In this document: one piece after another, positions 17,317 to 27,624 of the stretch | How positions within the stretch are numbered: position 1 is the first letter of the stretch | Layout: every line of letters begins with the position of its first letter | Assembly (NCBI GenBank): GCA_025454955.1 | Contig: JALONL010000014.1 | Location: 1 to 64,000 of the forward strand | Length of the DNA stretch: 64,000 nucleotides | Reading direction: 5' to 3' | Origin: Bacteroidia bacterium | Lineage (GTDB): Bacteria > Bacteroidota > Bacteroidia > Palsa-965 | The notes under the pieces: generated by a model | Databases searched by the model: none | The model's input: only the letters and a program-made list of their open reading frames with translations | What the model was told of the DNA's origin: nothing | Made by a program: the position numbers and the translations under genes

Positions 17317-19638
17317 TTACTGTTTCACGAATTTAAACGTGGCTTTTTCGCCCGAATCGGTAATAAGTGAAAAACTATAGTTGCCGGCAGGAAGTTCAAC
17401 CACGTTGAATTCGGCCGAATTGTTGCCGTTTAAACGCTGTGTCATTACAATGCGGCCGCTGATGTCGTACACCTCAATTACACGGGCATTGAGTTTGGTG
17501 TTGTCCCAACGGATGGTAAGCACTTCTGTTGCCGGATTGGGCAGATACACCACGCTGGCAAAGGGTGTGCCTTCATAAATTCCCACACAGGCATTCACCA
17601 CAATATTGGTAGAAGCCGTGTTAACGCAACCATTGGCATCGGTAAAGCTGTAGGTAATGGTATGTGTGCCCACACCGGCACTGCCGGGGCTGAATACATT
17701 ACCGCTCACACCGGGGCCACTGTATGTGCCGCCTGCGGGTTGACCGTTGGTAAGTGTAAATGAACCGTCGTCGATACAACGTGCTGTGAGCGCCGAAATG
17801 CTTACCTGCGGGAGCGCATTCACGTTAACAGTTACGTTTGAGGTGTTGGTGCAGCTGTTGGCATCGGTGCCGGTAACTGTGTAGGTGGTGGTGGCAGAAG
17901 GAGTTACTGTTATGGTTGCTCCCGTTATGTTGCCCGGTTGCCATACATACGAAACAGCTCCTGACGCAGTAAGCGCAGCCGGAGTGCCTGCACAAATTGT
18001 AGCAGGTCCGGTAGCCGTAATTACCGGCAGCGGGTTTACAATAACCGTTGAAGTAGCCGTGTCTGAACAGCCCAAAGCATCAGTTCCGGTTACTGTGTAT
18101 GTGGTTGTGGCTGTGGGTAAGAACGGAACGTTGTTGGTAATGCTACCCGTCCACACATAAGTGGAGGCTCCCTGACCGGCAAGAGTAAGGCTATCGCCGG
18201 CACAAATAGTAATGGCGGGTATATTGCTGGTTACGTTGGGAAGGGGATTTACCACGGCCGAAACGGTTGCGGTGTTGGAGCAGGCGTTGGCATCGATTCC
18301 GGTTACGGTATAGCTTGTGGTAGAGGAATTGGTTACACTCACCGTTGCGCCCGATAAGTTGCCCGGTTGCCAGATGTACGTAGCTGCGCCGCTTGCAGTG
18401 AGCGAATTGCTTCCGCCCAAACAGGCATCGGTACCAGAGGCTGATACGTTGGGTAACGCATTCACAGTAATCTGAACCGAATCGATGGGGCCGCTGAGCG
18501 CGCAAACTGTGTTGATGCCCTGAACACTCACCCAATAACTTCCGGCAGCATTGGCCTGAACAGAAATTATGTTTGTTCCCTGACCGCTCGATAAGGTAAG
18601 GCCCGCGGGTACAGTCCAGTTGTAGGTATTTGAATTTACATCAGTAGAAGAGGTGAATGTGGTTAATGCTCCCACACAAAGGGTGGTTAATCCGGTAATG
18701 GTGTGTGAAGAAGGAATGGGAAGGTTCCAGGTAATGTTAACCTGACCGTTTCCGATTCTGATGCCGTTTGTCACCACACCGCTGGTTACGCCGCCGATAA
18801 AGGAAGAACCTCCGCCGCCGCCGCCGCCGGCACCTTTCGAGTTGCCCGAACAGCCTGTGGTTCCGGCCGAACCACCGCCGCCACCGCCACCGCCAAGTTG
18901 TCCGCCGCCGCCACCGCCGCCGCCTACAACCGAGTTGGACGAGGAGCAGCAGCAGGTTTGTCCGCCGCCACCGTTAGCGCCTGTACCAGTAGTAGCAGTT
19001 ACTCCGGGCTGACCGAGGAAGCCGCTGCAACCTACACCGGCCGGGCCTGCCGCACCCTGTACGCTGGCGAAGTTGCCGCCTTTGCCGCCACCGGCTACGC
19101 CTGTTGACTGGGGCGAGTCGTTGCCGTCAACACCCACACCGCCGCCGCCGATACCGCCGTTTCCGCCAATTCCGCCGCTGGCCGATCCTTCGTGACAGCC
19201 GCCACGTCCGCCGCCGCCGCCGCCACCGGCTGTGATAACCCGGTTGGCTTCGGCTGTTCCGCCTGCGCGTACATCCGATGCACCGCCGCCGCCGCCGGCA
19301 TTCTGCGCACCGCCACTGCCGCCGCCGTTAAAGCCGCCTGCGGGGGTGGTGCCTTGTCCGCCCACAAAAATATTGAGCACATCGCCCGGGCTCACCGCCC
19401 GGAAGCCTTCGGCGTAGCCGCCAAGACCGCCAGCGCCGCCGGCCACGTTGTTGCCGCCAAGTGCGCCGCTGCCGCCCTGGGCTCCCCAGGTTTGAATAAA
19501 TACGGAAGTTACTCCGCAAGGCACCGTAAAGGTTTGCATACCTCCGGTGAAGCCGAAGGTCTGGGTTGAGGTAGTCTGCGCAAAAAGCGTAAGACTAAGC
19601 CCGGTCGCCAGACCGATACTAAGTAGTTGTTTTTTCAT
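17317..19638 (-). CDS. Glycine-rich surface protein with T9SS type A sorting domain (copy 2)
   Basis: 773 residues with signal peptide MKKQLLSIGLATGLSLTLFA. It has the same layout as copy 1: FTGGMQTFTVPCGVTSVFI, a glycine-rich domain with a triple Cys (TCCCSSSN) in the same place, Ig-like/PKD-like repeats and a T9SS type A sorting domain ending ATFKFVKQ. It has one more Ig-like repeat than copy 1, which explains most of the length difference. The glycine-rich DNA is made of near-repeats of gccgccacc-type triplets and may be prone to slippage. Likely an exported adhesive or structural surface protein, but no binding partner can be read from sequence. Confidence 0.85.
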   Translation of the reverse strand: MKKQLLSIGLATGLSLTLFAQTTSTQTFGFTGGMQTFTVPCGVTSVFIQTWGAQGGSGALGGNNVAGGAGGLGGYAEGFRAVSPGDVLNIFVGGQGTTPAGGFNGGGSGGAQNAGGGGGASDVRAGGTAEANRVITAGGGGGGGRGGCHEGSASGGIGGNGGIGGGGVGVDGNDSPQSTGVAGGGKGGNFASVQGAAGPAGVGCSGFLGQPGVTATTGTGANGGGGQTCCCSSSNSVVGGGGGGGGQLGGGGGGGGSAGTTGCSGNSKGAGGGGGGGSSFIGGVTSGVVTNGIRIGNGQVNITWNLPIPSSHTITGLTTLCVGALTTFTSSTDVNSNTYNWTVPAGLTLSSGQGTNIISVQANAAGSYWVSVQGINTVCALSGPIDSVQITVNALPNVSASGTDACLGGSNSLTASGAATYIWQPGNLSGATVSVTNSSTTSYTVTGIDANACSNTATVSAVVNPLPNVTSNIPAITICAGDSLTLAGQGASTYVWTGSITNNVPFLPTATTTYTVTGTDALGCSDTATSTVIVNPLPVITATGPATICAGTPAALTASGAVSYVWQPGNITGATITVTPSATTTYTVTGTDANSCTNTSNVTVNVNALPQVSISALTARCIDDGSFTLTNGQPAGGTYSGPGVSGNVFSPGSAGVGTHTITYSFTDANGCVNTASTNIVVNACVGIYEGTPFASVVYLPNPATEVLTIRWDNTKLNARVIEVYDISGRIVMTQRLNGNNSAEFNVVELPAGNYSFSLITDSGEKATFKFVKQ

Positions 19639-19948
19639 GGAGTTTATTTGGTAAGGTGGTTAATGCACCGAAAGTATAACATTTAATAATACGAGGTAGG
19701 GAAAAACACTACTCATTTTATTGTACTTATCAATAAATGCCCTCATCAAAAACGCTTTGACATGTTCAAAAAAAACAAGTTCATAGCAGAAACTGCTAAA
19801 ACTTTTGCTTCGGCTTCTTATCAATACTTCTATTCCTGCTTTTTTCCGGAATGATGCACCATAACTATATTGCTATAAAAACCAACAGAGACCGATCCTT
19901 TCCGGACCAGCCTCTGCAGTAAACAATTCATTCAAAAAAACCTGAAAA
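19639..19948. other. Intergenic region between clpC and the glycine-rich genes
   Basis: 310 AT-rich bases without a credible gene. The part nearest 19638 should hold the promoter of the glycine-rich gene: the minus strand shows TACTTTCG, one mismatch from TAnnTTTG, at roughly 30 bases upstream of its ATG. The part nearest clpC contains the terminator described separately. Confidence 0.45.
19877..19915 (-). terminator. Probable terminator of clpC
   Basis: On the minus strand a 12-bp stem with three G-U pairs (bases 19904-19915 with 19887-19898, loop of 5) is followed by GTTGGTTTTTATAG. It begins 34 bases after the clpC stop codon. Confidence 0.6.
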
Positions 19949-22504
19949 TTATTCTTCTTTAGGCTTCTTTTTCGATTTGGGTTTATTTACCGTAATCGAA
20001 ATTTCCTTTTTCTCCTCATCCAGATCAATAATCACCGAATCGCCTTCTGTTACGCCCGATTTGATGATTTCTTCGGCCAGCGGATCTTCGATGTATTTCT
20101 GTATGGCTCGTTTGAGCGGACGGGCACCAAAGTTGGCATCGTAGCCTTTTTCTACAATGTAGTCTTTGGCTTTCTCGGTAATATCAATGGTATAACCGAG
20201 TGCTGCAATACGCTTATCGAGTTTATCGAGTTCGATGTCGATGATGCGGTGAATATCGGCACGGTCGAGCGAGTTGAACAGCACCACATCGTCGATACGG
20301 TTCAGAAACTCGGGCGCAAATGCTTTCTTGAGTGCATTTTCAATTACACCTTTGGCATGATCGTCGGCCTGATCCTGCTTGGCAGAAGTGCCAAAGCCCA
20401 CACCCTGGCCAAAATCTTTCAACTGACGCGAACCGATGTTCGAGGTCATGATGATAATGGTGTTTTTGAAATCCACCTTGCGGCCGAGACTGTCGGTAAG
20501 TTGCCCGTCGTCGAGCGTCTGAAGCAGGAGGTTAAACACATCGGGGTGTGCTTTTTCGATTTCGTCGAGCAGCACAACCGAGTATGGTTTGCGGCGTACT
20601 TTTTCGGTAAGCTGTCCGCCTTCTTCGTAACCTACATAGCCCGGAGGCGCACCCACGAGGCGCGATACGGCGAATTTTTCCATGTATTCGCTCATATCAA
20701 TACGTATGAGTGCATCTTCATTGTCGAAAAGGTACTTGGCCAGAATTTTGGCAAGCTGTGTTTTCCCTACGCCGGTGGGACCGAGGAAGATGAACGAGCC
20801 GATTGGTTTGTTGGGATCTTTTAATCCGGCGCGGTTACGCTGAATGGCTTTCACCACTTTCTGAATGGCTTCTTCCTGACCAATCACTTTTCCTCTCAGC
20901 TGCTCAAACATCACAGCCAGTTTCGAGCTTTCGTTTTGCGACACGCGCTGCACGGGAATGCCGGTCATCATGGAAACCACTTCGGCCACATTTTCCTCGT
21001 TTACGGTTTCGCGCTGGCTCTTGCTGTCGTCTTCCCACTTTTTCTTGGCCGCCTCAAGCTGTTCGTTCAGCTGCCGCTCTTTATCGCGCAGGCGTGCAGC
21101 TTCCTCGTAACGCTGGCTGCGCACTACCTGGTTCTTTTCTTCTTTTATCTGCTCAATTTCGCCTTCAATATCGAGTATCTGCTGCGGTACTTTAATATTG
21201 GTAATGTGTACACGCGAACCTGATTCGTCGAGCGCGTCAATGGCCTTGTCGGGCAGGTGACGGTCGGTAATGTAGCGCGAAGTAAGCGTTACGCAGGCCT
21301 TAATGGCATCTTCGGTATAATTTACGTTGTGATGGTCTTCGTACTTCGACTTGATATTATTTAATATCTGAATAGTTTCTTCGATGGTGGTAGGCTCAAC
21401 CATTACTTTCTGGAAGCGGCGTTCGAGCGCACCGTCCTTTTCGATGTACTGGCGGTATTCGTCGAGCGTGGTGGCACCGATGCACTGGATTTCGCCGCGT
21501 GCAAGGGCGGGTTTAAACATGTTCGACGCATCGAGCGAGCCGCTGGCACCGCCTGCACCAATGATGGTGTGGATTTCGTCGATAAACAAAATCACATCGG
21601 GCGATTTTTCGAGCTCGTTCATTACCGCTTTCATGCGTTCTTCAAACTGGCCGCGGTATTTGGTGCCTGCCACGAGTGCGGCAAGATCGAGCGCCACCAC
21701 ACGTTTGTTGAACAGCACGCGCGATACTTTTTTCTGAATGATGCGCAGCGCCAGACCTTCGGCAATGGCCGATTTACCCACGCCGGGCTCACCAATAAGA
21801 ATCGGGTTGTTTTTCTTGCGGCGCGAAAGGATTTGCGATACGCGTTCGATTTCCTTTTCGCGTCCTACAATCGGGTCGAGCTTTCCTTCTTCGGCCGATT
21901 TGGTGAGGTCGCGGCCAAAATTGTCGAGCACCGGCGTTTTCGATTTCGAGTCGGAAATCTTTTTCTGGCTGCTGCCAAATGTGCTGTCGTCATCGCCATC
22001 GTCATCGCCGCCTGCATTGGGGAAATCGGCACGTGGCGAGCTGCTGCTGTTTTCTTCAGAAGCGCCGGGCACACCGTTTTCGAGTTCGTTTTTCACCGAA
22101 TCGTAGTCAATGCCAAATTTGTGCAGTGCTTTGGTGGCCACGCTGTCTTCGTCTTTTAAGATAGACAGAAGCAGGTGCTCGGTACCGATGACACTGCTTT
22201 TGAAAATTTTGGCTTCGAGGTAAGTGATTTTGAGAGCGCGCTCGGCCTGTTTCACCAGGGGGATATTGCCCAGGTTGTTGTTGGTTTTGCGTGCCACGCC
22301 GGCGGTGAGTCCTTCAATTTCGCGGCGCAGTTCGGCAGGGTTTACACTCAGACCTTTCAGCAGGCGTACTGCACTGCCTTCGCCTTCGCGAATGATGCCC
22401 AGCAATAAATGTTCTGTTCCAATATAATCGTGCCCAAGCCTGAGTGCTTCCTCGCGGCTGAAGGTGATTACATCCTTAACACGGGGTGAAAATTTTGCAT
22501 CCAT
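19949..22504 (-). CDS. clpC: ATP-dependent Clp protease ATP-binding subunit ClpC
   Basis: 851 residues. Two N-terminal Clp repeats are visible ([15 protein letters not shown] and [15 protein letters not shown]), then an acidic linker (GDDDGDDDS, near 166-174). The first AAA+ domain has Walker [14 protein letters not shown] (238-250). A coiled UVR-type middle region ([18 protein letters not shown]) and a second AAA+ domain with [12 protein letters not shown] follow, with a Lys-rich C-terminus. It is an unfoldase that feeds proteins to ClpP; the loop with VGF is consistent with ClpP docking. The long acidic linker between N-domain and AAA1 is common in Bacteroidota copies. Transcribed divergently from gyrA. 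Confidence 0.96.
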   Translation of the reverse strand: MDAKFSPRVKDVITFSREEALRLGHDYIGTEHLLLGIIREGEGSAVRLLKGLSVNPAELRREIEGLTAGVARKTNNNLGNIPLVKQAERALKITYLEAKIFKSSVIGTEHLLLSILKDEDSVATKALHKFGIDYDSVKNELENGVPGASEENSSSSPRADFPNAGGDDDGDDDSTFGSSQKKISDSKSKTPVLDNFGRDLTKSAEEGKLDPIVGREKEIERVSQILSRRKKNNPILIGEPGVGKSAIAEGLALRIIQKKVSRVLFNKRVVALDLAALVAGTKYRGQFEERMKAVMNELEKSPDVILFIDEIHTIIGAGGASGSLDASNMFKPALARGEIQCIGATTLDEYRQYIEKDGALERRFQKVMVEPTTIEETIQILNNIKSKYEDHHNVNYTEDAIKACVTLTSRYITDRHLPDKAIDALDESGSRVHITNIKVPQQILDIEGEIEQIKEEKNQVVRSQRYEEAARLRDKERQLNEQLEAAKKKWEDDSKSQRETVNEENVAEVVSMMTGIPVQRVSQNESSKLAVMFEQLRGKVIGQEEAIQKVVKAIQRNRAGLKDPNKPIGSFIFLGPTGVGKTQLAKILAKYLFDNEDALIRIDMSEYMEKFAVSRLVGAPPGYVGYEEGGQLTEKVRRKPYSVVLLDEIEKAHPDVFNLLLQTLDDGQLTDSLGRKVDFKNTIIIMTSNIGSRQLKDFGQGVGFGTSAKQDQADDHAKGVIENALKKAFAPEFLNRIDDVVLFNSLDRADIHRIIDIELDKLDKRIAALGYTIDITEKAKDYIVEKGYDANFGARPLKRAIQKYIEDPLAEEIIKSGVTEGDSVIIDLDEEKKEISITVNKPKSKKKPKEE

Positions 22505-22554
22505 ACGTTTCGTCCGTCAATAGTTGATAGCGCGTAGTGTTTGTCCGTTTACGA

Positions 22555-22588
22555 TAAAGTTACTGCTTCTCAGCGGAACTTTTCCAAA
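22555..22588 (-). promoter_or_regulatory. Candidate clpC promoter
   Basis: The minus strand shows TTTG (22588-22585), a 22-base spacer and TAACTTTA (22562-22555), one mismatch from TAnnTTTG. Transcription would start about 45 bases upstream of the clpC ATG. Confidence 0.4.
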
Positions 22589-22727
22589 TGTAGCGACATT
22601 GATATTTACGCAACAATTGAACCGATCGTTTTTATTATACACGCTTTGTTCATAATTTAATCGATAACCGGCGGTTTTCAACTTGCTGCCGGTGTACATA
22701 GCCTATCAAATAACATGCAAGGCCGTG

Positions 22728-22854
22728 TTTACTGACAGAAAAACCGAAGATTAATTTTTTTATTGCGTCGGAAATCCCCGCAAACACCTTGTTTTTATTC
22801 AATTTTCGTGCTTTTAATGTGGAAAAACGGCGGGCGTGACGTTCTGTCAGTAAA
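22728..22854. repeat. 13-bp perfect inverted repeat enclosing 101 bases
   Basis: tttactgacagaa at 22728-22740 is exactly reverse-complementary to ttctgtcagtaaa at 22842-22854. The 127-base unit carries no gene. It could be a MITE-like remnant or a pair of binding sites between two divergent promoters. No matching target duplication is visible directly outside the repeats. Confidence 0.55.
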
Positions 22855-23099
22855 TCGGCCCGAAAAGGGCAGGGCAGAAGCAGTGGTGAATAACGTTCGG
22901 GCATTGCTCAGCAAAATTTAAAAACTGCATGATTTACAGAGTGTTGATGAGAAAAAACGAACCTGTCGGGATGTTCATAAGTCGCTATTTTGAGCGCATT
23001 TTATTTGCAGGAATTTGAGTAATTTCGGGCACCTTAAAATGATCTGTGTAAAGTGGTGGTTAAATGAACGCAAACCCCACGGCAGAATGAAAAAATACT

Positions 23100-25730
23100 A
23101 TGGCTGAAGGCGAAAAAATTATTCCGATCAACATTGAAGATGAAATGAAGACCGCCTACATCGATTATTCGATGTCGGTAATTGTATCTCGCGCGCTGCC
23201 CGATGTGCGCGATGGTCTTAAACCCGTTCACCGCCGTGTACTTTACGGCATGCTCGAACTGGGCGTTCTTTCAAACCGTCCGTACAAAAAATCGGCCCGT
23301 ATTGTGGGCGAGGTGCTGGGTAAATATCACCCCCACGGCGATGGTTCGGTGTACGATACCATGGTGCGTATGGCCCAGGAATGGAGCCTTCGCTATCCGC
23401 TGGTGGATGGTCAGGGAAATTTTGGCTCGGTTGACGGCGACCCGCCGGCTGCCATGCGTTATACCGAAGCCCGCCTGCGCAAAATTGCTGAGGAAGTAAT
23501 TGCCGATATCGACAAAAACACGGTCGATTTCCGCCCCAACTTCGACGATTCGCTCGAAGAACCCACCGTAATGCCTTCGCGCATTCCCAACCTGCTGGTA
23601 AACGGCGCTGCCGGTATTGCCGTAGGTATGGCCACCAACATGCCGCCCCACAACCTGAGCGAAGTAATTGACGCCACCATTGCCTATATCGACAACCGGC
23701 AAATTGACGTGGAAGGCCTCATGAAGTTTGTAAAAGCGCCCGATTTCCCCACCGGCGGAACCATTTACGGCTATTCCGGCGTGAAAGAGGCTTTCGAAAC
23801 CGGCCGTGGTCGCGTGGTAATTCGCGCCAAAGCCAATATCGAAACCGTGGAGAGCGGCCGCGAACGCATTATCGTAAACGAAATTCCCTATCAGGTAAAC
23901 AAGTGGCAAATGATTAAAGCCACCGCCGACCTGATTAACGAAAAGAAACTCGAAGGCATAAGCGATATCCGCGACGAAAGCGACCGCGACGGTATGCGCA
24001 TTGTATATGAGCTTAAGCGTGACGCAGTTGCAAACGTTGTACTCAACAATTTGTACAAGTACACGGCTTTGCAAACCTCGTTCAGCGTAAACAACATTGC
24101 GCTGGTAAATGGCCGTCCGGAAATGCTCAACCTCCGCGATCTGATTCATCATTTCGTAGAGTTCCGCCACGAAGTAGTGGTGCGCCGTACCCGTTACGAA
24201 CTGGAGCAGGCCGAAAAGCGTGCCCATATTCTTGCCGGCTACCTCATTGCGCTTGATAACCTCGACGAGGTAATCCGCATCATCCGCGAATCATCAACCC
24301 CGAACGAAGCCAAGCAGGAGTTGATGACCCGTTTCTCGCTGAGCGAAATTCAGTCGGGAGCCATTCTCGAACTTCGCCTGCGTGTGCTCACCGGCATGGA
24401 GCGCGAGAAAATACGCGAAGAGTACGACGAACTCATGAAACTCATTACATACCTTAATAGTATCCTCAACGATGTGGGCCTGCGTATGCAGATTATTAAG
24501 GATGAGCTTGCCGAGATTAAAGAGAAATACGGCGACGAACGCCGCACCAATATTATTTACGCCGCCGACGAGCAGCGCATCGAAGACCTTATTGCCGACG
24601 AAGATGTGGTAATTACCATTTCACACCTCGGCTATATTAAACGTACCCTGCTCAACGAGTATCGTGCGCAAAACCGTGGCGGACGAGGCTCCCGCGGATC
24701 GGGCAAACGCGACGAGGATTATGTGGAGCATCTTTTTACGGCTACCACGCACAACTACCTGCTGTTCTTTACCGAGCAGGGCCGTTGCTACTGGATGCGC
24801 GCCTACGAAGTGCCCGAGGGCGACAAAACCTCGAAAGGTCGCGCCATACAGAACATGATAAACCTGCCTCCGGGCGATAAAGTGCGGGCCTACATTAATG
24901 TAAAAACCCTGAGCGATGCCGAGTACATTAACAGTACTTCCATTGTGATGGTTACCCGCAAAGGCATTATCAAGAAAACCCGCCTCGAAGCATATTCACG
25001 TCCGCGTGCAAACGGCATCAACGCCATTACCGTGCGCGAAGGTGATACACTGCTCGAAGCCATTCTCGTAACCGACGACGACCAGATTATGGTGGCCTCC
25101 AAACAGGGCCGCGTGGTACGTTTCGAACAGTCGGTGGAGAAGGACGGGGAGAAGGTAATTAAGTTCCGCGCCATGGGCCGCAATGCTTCGGGAGTTCGTG
25201 CCATGAATCTGGTAGATCAGGTAAACGAAGTGGTGGGCATGATTGCCATTCCGCGCGAAAACCGTCCGCAAATCCTCGTGGTTTCGGAAAAAGGCTATGG
25301 CAAACGTTCGTCGGTTGACGATGAAAACGGCGAGGCCATTTACCGTATCACCAGCCGTGGCGGCAAGGGCGTGAAAACCATCAACATTACCGAAAAAACC
25401 GGTAATCTGGTGGCCATCAAAGCCGTGAGCGATGAAAACGACCTGATGATTATTACCTCAAACGGCATCCTGATTCGTCTTTCGGTGTCCGATTTGCGTG
25501 TAATGGGCCGCGCCACACAGGGCGTAAGACTCATCAATCTGCAGGGCGACGATGATATTGCCGCAGTAACCGTAGTGGAAAGCGACCCGGAAGAAGAACA
25601 CGCCCAGGTTGACGGCACCGTGGATACTTCCATGGACGATATCATAGACGACAGCGACGCCGATGAGACCGCACCCGATGCCGATGAGGAAAATGGCACG
25701 GATGTTGAAACGGAAGGCGACGAGCAATAA
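23100..25730 (+). CDS. gyrA: DNA gyrase subunit A
   Basis: 876 residues beginning [20 protein letters not shown]. The breakage-reunion domain has the catalytic Tyr121 ([10 protein letters not shown]) and the quinolone-region sequence [18 protein letters not shown], where residue 82, equivalent to E. coli Ser83, is Gly. The C-terminal beta-pinwheel has a GyrA box, QNRGGRG (524-530), which identifies gyrase rather than topoisomerase IV. A strongly acidic tail (last about 45 residues) follows. The enzyme introduces negative supercoils with GyrB, which is not in this window. The start is supported by the usual distance to the [16 protein letters not shown] motif. Confidence 0.97.
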   Translation: MAEGEKIIPINIEDEMKTAYIDYSMSVIVSRALPDVRDGLKPVHRRVLYGMLELGVLSNRPYKKSARIVGEVLGKYHPHGDGSVYDTMVRMAQEWSLRYPLVDGQGNFGSVDGDPPAAMRYTEARLRKIAEEVIADIDKNTVDFRPNFDDSLEEPTVMPSRIPNLLVNGAAGIAVGMATNMPPHNLSEVIDATIAYIDNRQIDVEGLMKFVKAPDFPTGGTIYGYSGVKEAFETGRGRVVIRAKANIETVESGRERIIVNEIPYQVNKWQMIKATADLINEKKLEGISDIRDESDRDGMRIVYELKRDAVANVVLNNLYKYTALQTSFSVNNIALVNGRPEMLNLRDLIHHFVEFRHEVVVRRTRYELEQAEKRAHILAGYLIALDNLDEVIRIIRESSTPNEAKQELMTRFSLSEIQSGAILELRLRVLTGMEREKIREEYDELMKLITYLNSILNDVGLRMQIIKDELAEIKEKYGDERRTNIIYAADEQRIEDLIADEDVVITISHLGYIKRTLLNEYRAQNRGGRGSRGSGKRDEDYVEHLFTATTHNYLLFFTEQGRCYWMRAYEVPEGDKTSKGRAIQNMINLPPGDKVRAYINVKTLSDAEYINSTSIVMVTRKGIIKKTRLEAYSRPRANGINAITVREGDTLLEAILVTDDDQIMVASKQGRVVRFEQSVEKDGEKVIKFRAMGRNASGVRAMNLVDQVNEVVGMIAIPRENRPQILVVSEKGYGKRSSVDDENGEAIYRITSRGGKGVKTINITEKTGNLVAIKAVSDENDLMIITSNGILIRLSVSDLRVMGRATQGVRLINLQGDDDIAAVTVVESDPEEEHAQVDGTVDTSMDDIIDDSDADETAPDADEENGTDVETEGDEQ

Positions 25731-25739
25731 TTGCAGGCA

Positions 25740-25924
25740 GGTGGCTTCGACAAGCTCAGCCACCGGGTTTTGAAATTATTGAGTTTCAATCCGGTGGTTG
25801 AATTTGTCAAACGATAAAGTAAAACAAAAATACCCCGGTGGTTGAGCCTGTCGAAACCACCGTGCACAGAGTAACAACAATAATTAAAACAATAAAATCA
25901 CTCTGGTTGAGCCTGTCGAAACCA
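25740..25924. repeat. Cluster of REP-like palindromes
   Basis: Four copies of one palindrome family lie between gyrA and the TPR gene: 25740-25764 (ggtggcttcgacaagctcag...), 25791-25813 (degraded), 25833-25862 (ggtggttgagcctgtcgaaa...) and 25904-25924. Each has arms close to GGTGGTT/AACCACC around a core of ttcgacaggctca or its reverse. The same family forms the array at 38860-39142 and a copy at 42873-42897. A frame running through them (starting VEPVETT) is an artefact. Confidence 0.8.
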
Positions 25925-25960
25925 TTGCAAGCAACTATCAATCAAACGATACTAACAAAA

Positions 25961-27235
25961 ATGAAAAAGATCGTTCTTCTTACTGTGGCCCTGGTAATGG
26001 GTGCAGGCCTGCCGCTTATGGCCCAGAAAGCAAAGCGCACCTCAGCCTGGAGTGCTATGAATGAGTACCGTCGCAGCAACGACCCCGACTATCTCAACAA
26101 GGCCAAACAAAACATCGACGAGGCCTCCGTGCATCCCGATACCAAGGACGATGCGACCACATGGCTTTACGTGGGCGATGTATATATCGCTATGTATCAG
26201 CGCGAATACAACGCGGCACTTGCACAAATCAAAGACGTAACCGACAACGGCAAAAAGCAGGCGATGGCATACATCACCACACCTGCAGGCAACCTCATGA
26301 CTGCCACCGATGCGTACCTCAAAGCCCGCAAGCTGGACCTCAAGATGGCCAATATGGACGCTATCATGAAAGGCCTCAGCGACTGCAACTTCCGTGTGCA
26401 GAACTACGGTATTGCCATGTACGGCCAGAAAAAATACACCGATGCTTATCCGGCTTTCGATCGGGCAGTTAGCATCGGCTCGGCCATGAACAAGGTGGAC
26501 TCAAACATGATGAGCAATGCAGCCGTATCGGCCTACAATGCGCAGATGTACACCGAAGCCGCCACCTACTACAAAAAGCTCACTGAAATAAAATACGGCA
26601 AAGGCAATACCTGGATGATGCTGGGACGCGTTTATCTTGACCAGAAAGACAGCGCCACCTACAAAACCACTATCGAGGAAGGTCTTAAAATTTACCCGCA
26701 GGATCCTGACCTGCTTACCGAAAGCGTAAACATTAAAATGCGTGCCGGAAAATCGGTTGAAGCCATTGAACAGCTTAATACGCTCGTAAAGCAAAGGCCC
26801 AACGATGCCCAGCTTGAATTTGTGGTTGGCAACGTGTACGACCGCATGGCTAATCCGCTCGATGCCGAAGGTAAATCGCTCCCGAAACCGGCCAATTACG
26901 AAGAACTCATTGAAAATGCAGCCCTGCATTACAAAAAAGCCATCGAAATTGACCCCAAACTGGTAGATGCTTATTACAACCTTGGCGTATTGTACTACAA
27001 CCAGTCGGTTGAGTACTATACACGTTCAACCTCAAACCTTAAAGACGCAGCCAAGTACAACACCATGTGGGAAAAACCGCTGCCTGATGCAGCCAAGTAT
27101 CTCGAAAAAGCCAAAGAGCTTAACCCGAAAGACCTGAACACATTGAAAGCACTCAAAGTGTGCTATGGGCAGATGGGCGATAATGATAAGTACAAAGCCA
27201 TCAGCGACGAGATTAAGGCGCTGAGTGGTAAATAA
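25961..27235 (+). CDS. Secreted tetratricopeptide repeat protein
   Basis: 424 residues. The ATG at 25961 gives a signal peptide, MKKIVLLTVALVMGAGLPLMAQ; upstream in-frame codons run through the REP palindromes and are rejected. The mature protein is helical with TPR motifs, for example AYPAFDRAVSIGSAMN, TWMMLGRVYLDQKDSATYKTT and LHYKKAIEIDPKLVDAYYNLG (reading across short pieces). Such proteins are periplasmic or outer-membrane scaffolds in Bacteroidota. It follows gyrA by 230 bases with no terminator between them, and its own strong terminator follows. Confidence 0.85.
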   Translation: MKKIVLLTVALVMGAGLPLMAQKAKRTSAWSAMNEYRRSNDPDYLNKAKQNIDEASVHPDTKDDATTWLYVGDVYIAMYQREYNAALAQIKDVTDNGKKQAMAYITTPAGNLMTATDAYLKARKLDLKMANMDAIMKGLSDCNFRVQNYGIAMYGQKKYTDAYPAFDRAVSIGSAMNKVDSNMMSNAAVSAYNAQMYTEAATYYKKLTEIKYGKGNTWMMLGRVYLDQKDSATYKTTIEEGLKIYPQDPDLLTESVNIKMRAGKSVEAIEQLNTLVKQRPNDAQLEFVVGNVYDRMANPLDAEGKSLPKPANYEELIENAALHYKKAIEIDPKLVDAYYNLGVLYYNQSVEYYTRSTSNLKDAAKYNTMWEKPLPDAAKYLEKAKELNPKDLNTLKALKVCYGQMGDNDKYKAISDEIKALSGK

Positions 27236-27253
27236 TACACCGAATCATTTTAG

Positions 27254-27289
27254 AAAGACCGGGGAGAATAAATTCCCGGTCTTTTTTTT
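27254..27289 (+). terminator. Intrinsic terminator of the TPR gene
   Basis: A stem of 10 bp (aaagaccggg with cccggtcttt, extended inward by gga/ttc pairing) is followed by a run of eight T. It lies 18 bases after the stop codon. Confidence 0.9.
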
Positions 27290-27624
27290 GTCATTCTTTT
27301 AAAAACCCAACATAGGTAGTACGGGTTTTATCCCGGCTGTCTTTCGGTACCGGGGTCCGTTTTTACAATATAAAACTGCATTCAAGGAGGAACAGTGGAG
27401 AAGGCGGGAACTGATCTAATAACCTTTGTATCAAACAAATATTATTTAACATAATATTAATTATAGGATATTTCGATAATAGTTCAACGAAATCCCCAAT
27501 GCTGCAATTTGCCGGTTTCTGGACAGATTACCGGTACAAAACAATCTTTCAAAACCTGCCAATGGTCGAATGTTAATGTTGACAGATTCATATATTTCGT
27601 ATCCTTAGAAAAACCGGAAGCCAC
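27290..27624. other. AT-rich intergenic region before the GH-like gene
   Basis: 335 bases with no gene. An 8-bp inverted repeat (aatattat / ataatatt, 27438-27458) sits in the most AT-rich part. No exact TAnnTTTG element was found at a sensible distance from the ATG at 27625; TATATTTC near 27587 is one mismatch away. Confidence 0.4.

Larger units (their letters stand above)
22505..23099. other. Divergent intergenic region between clpC and gyrA
   Basis: 595 AT-rich bases with no gene I can support; short reading frames here lack codon character. It must hold the promoters of both genes. It contains a 13-bp perfect inverted repeat (22728-22854, listed separately) and a candidate clpC promoter. 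For gyrA only a one-mismatch -7 element, TAATTTCG, was seen, about 80 bases upstream of the ATG, without a properly spaced -33 element. Confidence 0.5.

Noticed and set aside
22650..22904. Minus-strand 84-codon frame in the clpC-gyrA gap
   Set aside because: No conserved motif and it runs through the inverted repeat; composition is non-coding.
23006..23030. Candidate gyrA promoter TAATTTCG
   Set aside because: One mismatch in the -7 element and no -33 TTTG at 17-23 bases; not strong enough to list.
25838..25960. N-terminal extension of the TPR gene beginning VEPVETT
   Set aside because: It is a translation of REP-like palindromes; the ATG at 25961 gives a proper signal peptide.
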